Shown here in pieces: positions 33,744-42,016 of a stretch of DNA of 55,886 nt. The notes under the pieces were generated by a model. That model made no database searches and was not told the origin of the DNA. It saw nothing but the letters and a program-made list of their open reading frames with translations. Location: positions 1-55,886 of the forward strand of contig JAJPJI010000017.1 of the NCBI GenBank assembly GCA_021324305.1, written 5' to 3'. This DNA is from Gammaproteobacteria bacterium (lineage in GTDB: Bacteria > Pseudomonadota > Gammaproteobacteria > DSM-16500). Positions within the stretch are counted from its first letter, which is position 1; every line of letters begins with the position of its first letter. The position numbers and the translations under genes were made by a program.

Positions 33744-35090
33744 ATGCGCATTGTGGAAATTGTCCCTTATCGTCCGGAGTGGCCGCAAATCTATCAACAT
33801 GAAGCCAGACGGCTTGAGCTGGAGATGATTCCTTTCATTGGGAGTGTTTACCATATCGGGAGTACCTCCATACCCTGGATGTCGGCAAAACCTGTGATTG
33901 ATATTTTAATCGAATATCGGAGAATTGACGACGTTCCAGAGATCGAAACACGTTTGAAAAAATTGGGCTATGCAAGCCTGAGGAAAAATATAATTCCGAA
34001 TGTCAGTTTTTTTACCTTCAGGGAAAAGAATGACATCCGTTATCATTTGCATATATATCCGGTTGGCGACCCACAAGTCAAACGGCATGTGAATTTCCGT
34101 GATTATTTAACCCGGTATCGGGATGAAGCAGCAGCCTATCAGGAGTTAAAATTGTTGCTTGCGCAACGATATCGCAATGACATCAGCCAGTACGTTGCAA
34201 GCAAGAGCGAATTGGTGCAGCAGATAGACAGAAAGGCAAAGCAATGGAATGAACAACGGAGTGATGTGATTTTGTCATCAAAAACGCCTGTTGCGACTGA
34301 ATGGACAACAGATAGAATTACCCTGGCAATGGAAGCTAATCTCAATGTGCATATGACTCATTTTGCCCAGTATCTCAATCAGGCCAGGCTTGTCCGGATA
34401 CCTGACTATACGATTGTTGATTCAGGATTGCCTGACGATACATTCAATTATGTTCTGCGCGCAGATTTTAACGATCGGGATGCGGAGAAAAAAATTTCTG
34501 AAGTAACAGCTTATTTCAAATCGAGAGAAATTCCATTTTCCTGGTGGAATAGCCCGTCTGATCAGCCGGATAATCTTGTGAAACATCTTGAATGTGCCGG
34601 GTATCGGAATACGGAAAATTACAAAGCCGTGTATTTTAACCTGGATGACTTGAACACTGATTCAGTGGACATGCATCAGGAATTAAAAATCATCCGCGCC
34701 CTGGATCAGCAGTCATTGCGTGATTTTGCGGTGGTCCTGGCCAATGATCCATTTTCATTTGAAAAATATTTTGCCTGGCTCGCGGATGTGATTTCGGAAG
34801 ATGATCCGATTGAATATTATGTCGGCTACGTAAACAATGTGCCTGTAGTGCGTGGCCTTGTCTGTTATTACGCGAATGTTGCTGGATTGTACTGGTTGTC
34901 GACCGTACCAGTGATGCGCAATAGAGGCTATGCTACAGCAATGCAGCAATACCGTTTGAAACTCGCAAAAGACAGAGGTTATCAGATTGCTGTTTTACAG
35001 GCGTCAGAACAGGGATTCCCTTTGTACCAGCGTTTGGGTTATAAAGAGTGTGGTGTGTTCCGGGAATTTAAAATCACAAACAATTCTTAA
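33744..35090 (+). CDS. GrpB-type nucleotidyltransferase-like domain fused to a GNAT acetyltransferase
   Basis: 448 residues. Residues 1-165 are a GrpB/UPF0157 domain (VPYRPEWPQIYQHEARRL, HIGSTSIPWMSAKPVIDILI), related to the nucleotidyltransferase fold. A ~25-residue linker leads to a GNAT region at ~190-448, with the CoA loop motif as VPVMRNRGYATAMQQ and the C-terminal FPLYQRLGYKECGVFREF. Fusions of these two are uncommon in my experience. Substrates unknown; the GrpB-GNAT combination suggests modification of a nucleotide, aminoglycoside-like or coenzyme-like small molecule. GAGGAAG precedes the ATG. First of three genes in the same direction. Confidence 0.85.
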   Translation: MRIVEIVPYRPEWPQIYQHEARRLELEMIPFIGSVYHIGSTSIPWMSAKPVIDILIEYRRIDDVPEIETRLKKLGYASLRKNIIPNVSFFTFREKNDIRYHLHIYPVGDPQVKRHVNFRDYLTRYRDEAAAYQELKLLLAQRYRNDISQYVASKSELVQQIDRKAKQWNEQRSDVILSSKTPVATEWTTDRITLAMEANLNVHMTHFAQYLNQARLVRIPDYTIVDSGLPDDTFNYVLRADFNDRDAEKKISEVTAYFKSREIPFSWWNSPSDQPDNLVKHLECAGYRNTENYKAVYFNLDDLNTDSVDMHQELKIIRALDQQSLRDFAVVLANDPFSFEKYFAWLADVISEDDPIEYYVGYVNNVPVVRGLVCYYANVAGLYWLSTVPVMRNRGYATAMQQYRLKLAKDRGYQIAVLQASEQGFPLYQRLGYKECGVFREFKITNNS

Positions 35091-35114
35091 AATATTAAAA
35101 CGAGAGCCAGTCAG

Positions 35115-35711
35115 ATGCTAGAAATCATACCTGTTACATTGAGTGGCGAGAGGATCCAACTGGAGCCGTTAAACCATCACCACAAGAGCGATTTATACAA
35201 TGCGGCCCAGGACAGCCGGATCTGGATGTATAACGGCTCGAAAGCATATGGCGATAATTTTTATAAATGGTTTGACAAGGCCATGGAAAATCAGCGCGGC
35301 GGTTTGCAATGCCCATTTGTGGTTCGATGCAAGGCAGATCAGCGTATTCTTGGCAGTACAAGATTTTATGACATCAATCGTGAACATTACCGGCTGACCA
35401 TCGGCTATACATGGTATGTTCCTGAAGTCTGGGGAACGTTTGTGAATCCGGAATGCAAACGTCTGCTTTTGGAGCATGCATTTGAAAATTTAAAAGTGAA
35501 TCGGGTTGAGTTTGTCACAGATGCGCGAAATTCCCGTTCGCGTGCCGCAATTAAAAAGCTTGGGGCACATGAAGAAGGCATATTGCGTCGGCATATGATA
35601 CTGGAAGATGGATATGTCCGCGATACAGTTGTTTTCAGTATTATTCAGGCTGAGTGGCTGGCAGTGAAAACGAAATTGTCCGAAAGATTGAAAAATTTTA
35701 ATCACGCATAA
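35115..35711 (+). CDS. GNAT acetyltransferase (RimJ/RimL-like)
   Basis: 198 residues. The N-terminus LSGERIQLEPLNHHHKSDLY, split as GERIQLEPL, is typical of Acetyltransf_3. The acetyl-CoA region reads WGTFVNPECKRLLLEHAFENL, which lacks the classic RxxGxG pattern and uses VNPECKRLL instead, as many of this subgroup do. The C-terminus ARNSRSRAAIKKLGAHEEGIL is conserved. It starts 25 bp after the GrpB-GNAT stop, likely the same transcript. Substrate unknown. Confidence 0.88.
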   Translation: MLEIIPVTLSGERIQLEPLNHHHKSDLYNAAQDSRIWMYNGSKAYGDNFYKWFDKAMENQRGGLQCPFVVRCKADQRILGSTRFYDINREHYRLTIGYTWYVPEVWGTFVNPECKRLLLEHAFENLKVNRVEFVTDARNSRSRAAIKKLGAHEEGILRRHMILEDGYVRDTVVFSIIQAEWLAVKTKLSERLKNFNHA

Positions 35712-35740
35712 TTAATTCCGGAAATGATAACAGGAACATC

Positions 35741-36436
35741 ATGCATATACATTACATACTTCATGCGCCATTTGAAAAGCTGGGAACGATAGAAACCTGG
35801 ATAGAAAAAAACAGGCATGCCTCTTCAGGAACGCATACCTATCGGGGAGAAAAACTTCCTGATATTTCGCAATTCGACATGTTAATAGTCATGGGTGGTC
35901 CGCAAAGCGCAGTGAAACTCGATAATTATCCTTATTTGCGTGATGAGGTAAGACTGGTGCAGGAGACAATCCATGCCAATAAGCCAGTCTTGGGAATTTG
36001 TCTGGGAGCGCAACTCATAGGGGTGGCATTAGGAGCAGACGCTGAACGAAGCCCCAACAGGGAAATTGGCGTGTATCCAGTGCGGGTGACCGCGGATGCA
36101 GGGAATGATCCATTGTTCAGGCAATTTCCGGAACAGTTTGATGTCATGCATTGGCATAATGACATGCCCGGAATGGCTGCTGGCAGCGTATGTCTGGCTG
36201 GCAGTGAAGGATGTCCAAGGCAGGCATTTCGATTTGGTGACCGTGTCTATGGATTGCAATTCCATTTGGAACTGACACCGTCCGCGATACAGGAAATGGT
36301 GGAAAATTGTCGTGAAGATTTGGACCGGGGACAATATATTCAAACCGCGGAGCAGCTTTTAAACTTGGATTTAACCGAAATTAACCAGAAAATGCATCTC
36401 ATACTGGATTATCTGGCTGCCAAGGCTGCATCGTAA
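35741..36436 (+). CDS. Class I glutamine amidotransferase-like protein
   Basis: 231 residues, GMP-synthase-like GATase1 domain. The nucleophile elbow is GICLGAQL (Cys), and the His/Glu pair is FHLELTP near residue 175. The N-terminus includes LIVMGGPQSAVKLDNYPYL. No synthetase domain is attached, so it may be a stand-alone hydrolase of gamma-glutamyl compounds. It follows the GNAT gene by 30 bp in the same direction. Confidence 0.88.
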   Translation: MHIHYILHAPFEKLGTIETWIEKNRHASSGTHTYRGEKLPDISQFDMLIVMGGPQSAVKLDNYPYLRDEVRLVQETIHANKPVLGICLGAQLIGVALGADAERSPNREIGVYPVRVTADAGNDPLFRQFPEQFDVMHWHNDMPGMAAGSVCLAGSEGCPRQAFRFGDRVYGLQFHLELTPSAIQEMVENCREDLDRGQYIQTAEQLLNLDLTEINQKMHLILDYLAAKAAS

Positions 36437-36642
36437 CTCCTCTGATCTGGAAGATTTGTGAACATTAATTCTCGCGGCTGTTTTAAAAATGACACAAAAA
36501 CCAGAATATTTCTAAAAAAGCTCATCGGTGAACATTTTCATTTTACAGTATTTGGTCAAGACTGGATAATGCACGATTGGCATCAAGGCAAGAATCTGTC
36601 AATGGTTAAAACGAAATAGATAAATAGAGTGAGAGCAAGAAC

Positions 36643-37791
36643 ATGATTAAATCAGTAAAGTGTATCTCTGCAATGGTATTGTCAGTGTTGTCAATATCGG
36701 CTTTTGCAGAATCCCAATTTGATCCGCAGGCAGCATTTGTACGACAAACTGTGACATCGTTCATGGACAAATACAACGTGCCTGGCGTCGCCGTTGAACT
36801 CTATGTCGATGGAAAACCATATGAATATTACTATGGATATGCTGATCGTGCGAATAAAACGCCAGTCTCAAACAGGACGATTTTTGAGTTAGACTCAATT
36901 TCAAAAGTCATGACCAGTATTTTATTGGCGCAGGAAGTGGATTGGGCCAAGATGAGTTTTACTGATCCGGTGACCAAATATGTCAAGGATTTGCCGGCCA
37001 GTTTTAATAAAATCAAACTACAGGACTTGGCCACGCACACATCAGGGTTGCCATTTAATCCTCCAAAAAATATAGAAACACATGCGGAATTAAAAAATTA
37101 TCTAGCCAACTGGTCTTCCGATGCGGATCCAGGCGATGAATGGACATATTCAAATATTGGGATAGGTCTGCTAGGCAATGCGATTGAAGTATCAACAGAA
37201 AAGGATTTGGACAAGTTATATCACCGGCATATCCTCAATCCGCTAAGAATGATTATTGGCATGGAGATACCCAAGAAACTCACCAAATATTATGCGCAGG
37301 GTTACAATCAAAACGGCAATCCTGTGCCGCACGTGGCGCCAGGACTGTTTCCAGCTGCCTATAATTTCAAGGCCTCGGCAGAAGACATGCAACGTTTTCT
37401 GAGTGCAGCGATTGGATTGCCTGGAACACCACCTCGCCTGTTTTACCCAATACGCATGACGCAGTCTGTGTATGTAAAACTGGCGGATGTATCGCAAGGA
37501 CTGGGCTGGCAAATTCATCCCTTATCGGATGGCTATGTTTCTGATTTGCTGAATGTACCGGAAACGCAGGATTTTGGTCCGCTGGATGTCCAGGAGATAT
37601 ATGCGCGTCCCCTGTTTAATGGTGACGCACTCATTGACAAAACCGGTGCAACGGGTGGATTCAGAGCGTATATCGCCGTATTGCCAAATAAAAAATCAGG
37701 TATAGTGATTCTTGCCAACAAAAATGTATCCAATGGCGCGATCGTTGCCACAGCCAGGAAGTTGTTATTCAAATTGACCGGGTTGACATAA
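36643..37791 (+). CDS. Class C (AmpC-type) beta-lactamase
   Basis: 382 residues. A signal peptide of 22 residues (MVLSVLSISAFA) directs it to the periplasm. All serine beta-lactamase motifs are present with class C spacing: SISK (Ser85-Lys88), YSN (Tyr169-Asn171) and KTG (333-335) followed by ATGGFRAYIAVLPNKKSG, which is very like AmpC. LANKN near the end is another AmpC marker. Length and order fit AmpC rather than a PBP4-type esterase, though an esterase cannot be excluded. There is no ampR regulator next to it. A terminator follows directly. Confidence 0.88.
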   Translation: MIKSVKCISAMVLSVLSISAFAESQFDPQAAFVRQTVTSFMDKYNVPGVAVELYVDGKPYEYYYGYADRANKTPVSNRTIFELDSISKVMTSILLAQEVDWAKMSFTDPVTKYVKDLPASFNKIKLQDLATHTSGLPFNPPKNIETHAELKNYLANWSSDADPGDEWTYSNIGIGLLGNAIEVSTEKDLDKLYHRHILNPLRMIIGMEIPKKLTKYYAQGYNQNGNPVPHVAPGLFPAAYNFKASAEDMQRFLSAAIGLPGTPPRLFYPIRMTQSVYVKLADVSQGLGWQIHPLSDGYVSDLLNVPETQDFGPLDVQEIYARPLFNGDALIDKTGATGGFRAYIAVLPNKKSGIVILANKNVSNGAIVATARKLLFKLTGLT

Positions 37792-37804
37792 CGCCATACC
37801 GAAG

Positions 37805-37830
37805 AGGGGGCAGTTGTGCCCCTTTTCATT
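37805..37830 (+). terminator. Rho-independent terminator after the beta-lactamase gene
   Basis: Stem GGGGCA (37807-37812) with TGCCCC (37817-37822), GTTG loop, followed by TTTTCATT, 15 bp after the stop. Confidence 0.8.
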
Positions 37831-37867
37831 ATTCCCACGCAGCTCTCATCGGGAGATAGGAGTATTA

Positions 37868-38251
37868 ATGACCTGGTCGCATTTACGCGAAATGATTAAA
37901 AAATATGTTTCGGCATATAACCACTTTGATATAGACGGAATGCTGGAATGCTTTGCAGATGAATGCATATTTAAGTCTGTCTCTGGAGGCAGATGCACCG
38001 TTACCTGCAATGGCAAAAGTCAGTTACGTGAATTGGCGGCGCAAAGTGCAGCATATTTTCTTGAGCGGACCCAACAGATTACCAACTGGATAATCAGTGA
38101 TAGCCAGGCCACGATTGAAGTGCAGTATCGCGCAGTACTTAAACGGGATTTACCTAATGGATTGAAAGCGGGTGAAGAGTTAAGCCTGCTGGGCGTATCC
38201 ATTTTCCGGTTTGATGGTGACAAGATTACGGAATTGACGGATTATAGTTGA
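37868..38251 (+). CDS. SnoaL-like/NTF2-fold protein
   Basis: 127 residues from ATG 37868, with GGAG 7 bp upstream (the frame is open 18 codons further up, across the terminator). Compact alpha+beta cone fold pattern: MIKKYVSAYNHFDIDGMLECFADECIFKSV at the start, then a pocket sheet and FRFDGDKITELTDY at the end, both typical of SnoaL_2 proteins. Probably a small-molecule isomerase/hydrolase or binding protein; no catalytic residues can be assigned. Confidence 0.8.
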   Translation: MTWSHLREMIKKYVSAYNHFDIDGMLECFADECIFKSVSGGRCTVTCNGKSQLRELAAQSAAYFLERTQQITNWIISDSQATIEVQYRAVLKRDLPNGLKAGEELSLLGVSIFRFDGDKITELTDYS

Positions 38252-38355
38252 TGCTTGCGCTGTTATTTTGCTGGATGTGAATGCCACTTCTATTGATTTA
38301 ACCATGTTACTTTTTAGTAATATTGGTTAAATATTTCATGATTCAATGTCATATG

Positions 38356-38365
38356 ACGTTAACGT
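38356..38365. promoter_or_regulatory. Second copy of palindrome ACGTTAACGT
   Basis: Same 10-mer as at 29680-29689, here inside GTCA...GACGTTAACGTGAC, about 160 bp upstream of the reductase pseudogene. Possible operator. Confidence 0.3.
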
Positions 38366-38526
38366 GACAACATCTAAAGTAGAATATAATCTTTATGTAA
38401 CCATAAGAAATTGCAAAAGGATAAGTGCGATCATGTCATATTTTAGAATTGCAAACCAATCGTGACATTTTTTTAAATTTAATTGAATCAATCATTTGAT
38501 TATCTAATAAATTCAAGGAGAGAAAA

Positions 38527-38812
38527 ATGACAATTTATGATGTCAAATGATGAATTAATGACACTTGAAGACGAAAATCCCAATTATCATTTTATTCCTA
38601 CCATGACAGATATGGATAAATCCAAGAAAGAATGGAAAGGTGAAAGAGGATATATCAATAAGGCAATGCTTGAAAAATATATTAACGATTTGACTACACC
38701 TATTTATTACATATCTGGCCCAGCAGCAATGGTTGCTGCTATGCGCAAAACGTTAAATGAGGCAGGTGTGAATGATGACAACATTCGTACAGAAGAATTT
38801 TCAGGTTATTAA
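38527..38812 (+). pseudogene. Internally deleted ferredoxin/flavodoxin-type NAD(P)H reductase
   Basis: A good ribosome site (AAGGAG) and ATG at 38527 start MTIYDVK and then hit TGA at 38548. From 38537 on, in the +1 frame, comes the C-terminal ~85 residues of an FNR-type reductase: NPNYHFIPTMTDMDKSKKEW, then YYISGPAAMVAAMRKTLNEA and the terminal EEFSGY. The N-terminal heptapeptide looks like the normal beginning of such enzymes, so the whole FAD-binding domain and half the NAD domain (over 100 codons) appear deleted, joined out of frame. A short protein from 38537 could still be made but would lack the cofactor site. Confidence 0.75.
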
Positions 38813-38836
38813 TTACGAATATATTGATTTTGTCTT

Positions 38837-39748
38837 ATGACTACCTCATTTAATCTATATCCCATTCCACCATTCAGACTGGATTATACTGTTTGGGCTT
38901 TAAGGCGCAGGGATAAAAATATTGTTGACCGGTGGGATGGTAGATTCTACACACGATTATTTATGATTGATAACACCTTGATTAAGGTGATGCTTGAACA
39001 GAAAAGTTCACTTGATGATCCGCAGATTCATGTAACAATAAATAAAAAAATATCCAAAAAGACTCAAGCTATTTTAGTCACTCAATTAGAAATCATGCTA
39101 GGGTTCAAATCTGATTTGAAAAAATTCTATGCGATGGCTAAAACGGATTCCTCACTCAATTCGTTAGCAAATCAATTTATGGGTCTTAAGCCACCGCGTT
39201 TTCCTACAGTTTTTGAAGCACTTGTTAATGCAATTTCATGTCAGCAAATTTCATTGGATGCAGGATTGCAAATACAAAACCGCTTAGTCCAATACATTAA
39301 TTTGAGCCAAAAAGATAAAGATATGTTGTATGCCTTTCCAAGGCCTGTGGATATTGCGAATTGCACTATTGCAAATTTAAGAAAGATAGGTTACAGCAGA
39401 AATAAGAGCCAAACACTCATTGAATTAGCATTGAAGATGGTTGATGATGAATACATTTTAAAAAATTTGGAAAAACGATCAAATAAGGAAATTATCGATT
39501 TTTTATGTCAGTTCAAGGGTATTGGGCGATGGTCGGCAGAATATGTATTATTACGCGGATTAGGAAAAATTGACACATTTCCTGGTGATGATGTTGGAGC
39601 GCAAAAAAATTTACAACAATTGCTTCATCTCGATAACAAATTAGATTATACAAAAATTTCAGAAATAACCCAAAAATGGTATCCCTACGCAGGATTGATT
39701 TATTTTCATCTGTTACTTTACAAATTAAAGCAAAAAGATATGTTTTAA
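38837..39748 (+). CDS. DNA-3-methyladenine glycosylase (AlkA-like)
   Basis: 303-residue HhH-GPD base-excision enzyme removing alkylated purines. The helix-hairpin-helix reads CQFKGIGRWSAEYVLLRGLG and the catalytic aspartate follows in FPGDDVGAQ (Asp252), the spacing seen in AlkA. FEALVNAISCQQISLDAG at ~126 is the conserved helix before it. An N-terminal ~110 residues correspond to the AlkA_N domain. The region from 38400 to 40240 is more AT-rich than its surroundings, which may mean a recently acquired stretch. Confidence 0.92.
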   Translation: MTTSFNLYPIPPFRLDYTVWALRRRDKNIVDRWDGRFYTRLFMIDNTLIKVMLEQKSSLDDPQIHVTINKKISKKTQAILVTQLEIMLGFKSDLKKFYAMAKTDSSLNSLANQFMGLKPPRFPTVFEALVNAISCQQISLDAGLQIQNRLVQYINLSQKDKDMLYAFPRPVDIANCTIANLRKIGYSRNKSQTLIELALKMVDDEYILKNLEKRSNKEIIDFLCQFKGIGRWSAEYVLLRGLGKIDTFPGDDVGAQKNLQQLLHLDNKLDYTKISEITQKWYPYAGLIYFHLLLYKLKQKDMF

Positions 39749-39888
39749 TACTTAAATTGAAAAGCAATTATTCTTTTGTGTGCGTTATTTTTTTTTCAAA
39801 AAAGTGATAAAATAGTTGTGTAGTAATATAGTAATTTAACCATATTTGGCTATGGCAATCTAAGTTAAACGGATATTAGGTAAGGATT

Positions 39889-40242
39889 ATGCCTATCAAA
39901 GTTAAACGGATCTATGAGGATCCAAAAAAATCGGATGGATTTCGTATACTTGTTGACAGACTTTGGCCTCGTGGCATCAGAAAAGAAGAGGCTGAGATTG
40001 ATCTCTGGTTAAAAGAGATTGCACCCAGTGACTCTTTACGTAAATGGTTTAATCACGATGCTAAAAAATGGACTGAATTTCAGAAGCGCTATGCAAAAGA
40101 ATTAGCAAATAAAGAAGATTTAATCAGTATCATTAAAAATGAAGCCAAACAGGGAACGGTTACGTTATTGTTTGGTACGAAAGAGACCGAACATAATAAT
40201 GCGGTTGCACTGCAAAATATTTTATTAAAAAAATTTAAATAA
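39889..40242 (+). CDS. DUF488 family protein
   Basis: 117 residues. The DUF488 signature is complete: KVKRIYEDPKKSDGFRILVD, RLWPRGIRKEEAEIDLWLKE and LRKWFNHDAKKWTEFQKRY, then TLLFGTKETEHNNAVAL. Function unknown; distant relationship to DNA-binding or nuclease-like proteins has been proposed for the family. It follows the AlkA gene and shares its AT-rich character. Confidence 0.88.
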   Translation: MPIKVKRIYEDPKKSDGFRILVDRLWPRGIRKEEAEIDLWLKEIAPSDSLRKWFNHDAKKWTEFQKRYAKELANKEDLISIIKNEAKQGTVTLLFGTKETEHNNAVALQNILLKKFK

Positions 40243-40245
40243 ATC

Positions 40246-40977
40246 ATGAAACTGCATATACAATCCAACGCACTCTGGTTACTTACGCTGACCTATTCCA
40301 TGGTTATCGTCATTGCAAACTGGTTTGATGCGCGGCTGATTAAATTGGCGGGTCTGGTGACTGACGCGGGGACGCTGATCTTCCCATTGACCTTTTTGCT
40401 TTCCGATTTGATCACTGAAGTCTATGGGTACAAGCATGCGCGGCGTGCAATCTGGTGCGGCTTTTTCTTCAACGCCATTTTTATCGCCTATGGACAACTC
40501 ATTATTCATTTGCCTAGCCCGGATTTTGCTGCCAACAATGCCATGTTTGATACATTGCTGGCCATGAATGTCAGGATATTGCTTGCCTCTGCGATCAGCT
40601 ATTTAGTTGCAGAACCGCTTAATTCGCTCATCATGGCAAAACTCAAGATAAGTATGCATGGCAAGCACATGGGTGTGAGATTCGTGGCTTCGACTATCGC
40701 GGCTTCAGCGGTTGATAGCCTGTTGTTTGGTACGATAGCCTTTTATGGTACCATGAGTGATGATAATTTAATCCATCTTATCGCGACCATGTGGCTGATA
40801 AAAGTGGGTATCGAAACCGCCGGATTGCCAGTATCCATTAGTCTGGCAAAAAAATTGAAACAGGCAGAAAAAATCGATATGTATGACAACCATACACATT
40901 TTAATTTATTCACACTGGATACAGATTATTCCGCTGAAGACAATGCGTTTGTCACAGCGCCAGTGAAAAAGGATTGA
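40246..40977 (+). CDS. VUT-family (YhhQ-like) queuosine-precursor transporter
   Basis: 243-residue inner-membrane protein with about six hydrophobic segments. Family motifs are FPLTFLLSDLITEVYGYKHARRAIW and ASAVDSLLFGTIAFYG. YhhQ of E. coli takes up preQ0/preQ1; queC elsewhere in the window shows that the organism also makes preQ0. It starts 4 bp after DUF488 and overlaps the next gene, a paralogue on the opposite strand, by 26 bp at the 3' end. Confidence 0.9.
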   Translation: MKLHIQSNALWLLTLTYSMVIVIANWFDARLIKLAGLVTDAGTLIFPLTFLLSDLITEVYGYKHARRAIWCGFFFNAIFIAYGQLIIHLPSPDFAANNAMFDTLLAMNVRILLASAISYLVAEPLNSLIMAKLKISMHGKHMGVRFVASTIAASAVDSLLFGTIAFYGTMSDDNLIHLIATMWLIKVGIETAGLPVSISLAKKLKQAEKIDMYDNHTHFNLFTLDTDYSAEDNAFVTAPVKKD

Positions 40978-41857
40978 ATTTTGTATTCACATCATAGTGG
41001 TCGACGTTATCTTTTCGCTTCAGATAATTCGCGACTTTGTAGGTAATCGGGATAGCACAGGCTTCATAGATGACTTTTACACAATACATGGTCAATATGA
41101 TTTCCCAGATAGCAGAATAGGGCACAATAAATAGAAAAGCGATATGGGTGAAAAGAATCGTGTCAACACCGACACCTATCGAAGTACTTGCAAGCGCTCG
41201 CAGCCATAAATAACGCCCCGACATCCAGACTTTTAATTTGGCAAGAATAATCGAATTGGAAAATTCACCAAAAAAATAGGCGATGGTGGAAGCAATAAAA
41301 ATTCGCGGTGTTGCCCGATATATCGCCGCGTAAGCAGCTTGCTCGTGCCAGTCGGGAGCAGATTGCAAATACGTCGTGATCCAGGCGCCCAGCAGAACGA
41401 TCAGATTTGCAAATAACGCGGACCAGATAATGCGTCTGCTGACTTTAAAACCGTATACTTCAGTCAGGATGTCATCAAAGATGTAGGTGATCGGGAAAAA
41501 TATCAATCCGGCTGGAAAGATGAATGAGCCGATGGCGGCGAGCTTGAAAGCAGCCAGGTTGGACAGGATCAGAAATGCGGAAAAAAGAATTCCGACGATA
41601 ATGACACTGTCTTTAAGTGCTGGATTATAGCTGGGGATACGTTTGACCAGATTCAGGTTATCCGTATTTTCAGCTGCATACAAAGCAGCAAGCTGAGCAG
41701 CGTCAGCGTGAGAAAACTGGTCAAGCCATTCTTTCTGGTAAAGTTCACTGACCGGGCGTTCGAATATCGTGCTTGTACCCGTTGTTTGTATTTTTACGTA
41801 CACCCTGCCGGTATCCGGATAGTTTTCATTAATGCCAACGATGCGATATTGGTTCAC
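40952..41857 (-). CDS. VUT-family transporter with N-terminal extension
   Basis: 301 residues from a GTG start. Residues ~1-75 are a soluble extension (VGINENYPDTGRVYVKIQTT, then an acidic helix with SHADAAQLAALYAAENTDN). The remainder is the VUT membrane domain with FPITYIFDDILTEVYGFKVSRRIIW and GVGVDTILFTHIAFL. Both neighbouring paralogues end with a similar cytoplasmic tail (YDNHTHFNLFTLD here on the other gene, YDVNTKFNPFSLAL on this one). The extension may regulate transport. Converges on and overlaps the other copy. Confidence 0.9.
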   Translation of the reverse strand: MNQYRIVGINENYPDTGRVYVKIQTTGTSTIFERPVSELYQKEWLDQFSHADAAQLAALYAAENTDNLNLVKRIPSYNPALKDSVIIVGILFSAFLILSNLAAFKLAAIGSFIFPAGLIFFPITYIFDDILTEVYGFKVSRRIIWSALFANLIVLLGAWITTYLQSAPDWHEQAAYAAIYRATPRIFIASTIAYFFGEFSNSIILAKLKVWMSGRYLWLRALASTSIGVGVDTILFTHIAFLFIVPYSAIWEIILTMYCVKVIYEACAIPITYKVANYLKRKDNVDHYDVNTKFNPFSLAL

Positions 41858-41948
41858 AATGCCTGCCTGATAGATAATCTCGTAAAAGCTGGCAATAATA
41901 ATAAAAATTCAGCTCTTCGTCATCATTTAGCTGGTAAGGCATTCTTCC

Positions 41949-41981
41949 ATTAATAATAAGTTAATATCAGTTCAATATAAT
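41949..41981 (+). promoter_or_regulatory. PmrA-like box and -10 of the ankyrin gene
   Basis: ATTAAT (41949-41954), N5, GTTAAT (41960-41965), exactly 10 bp, then a perfect TATAAT (41976-41981). The second half extends to TTAATAT, close to the Legionella/Coxiella PmrA half-site cTTAATatT. Leader ~30 nt. The best of the four examples. Confidence 0.7.
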
Positions 41982-42016
41982 GGCGCAAATTCAAGTCAAC
42001 CGAGAGTGAAAGGCAC

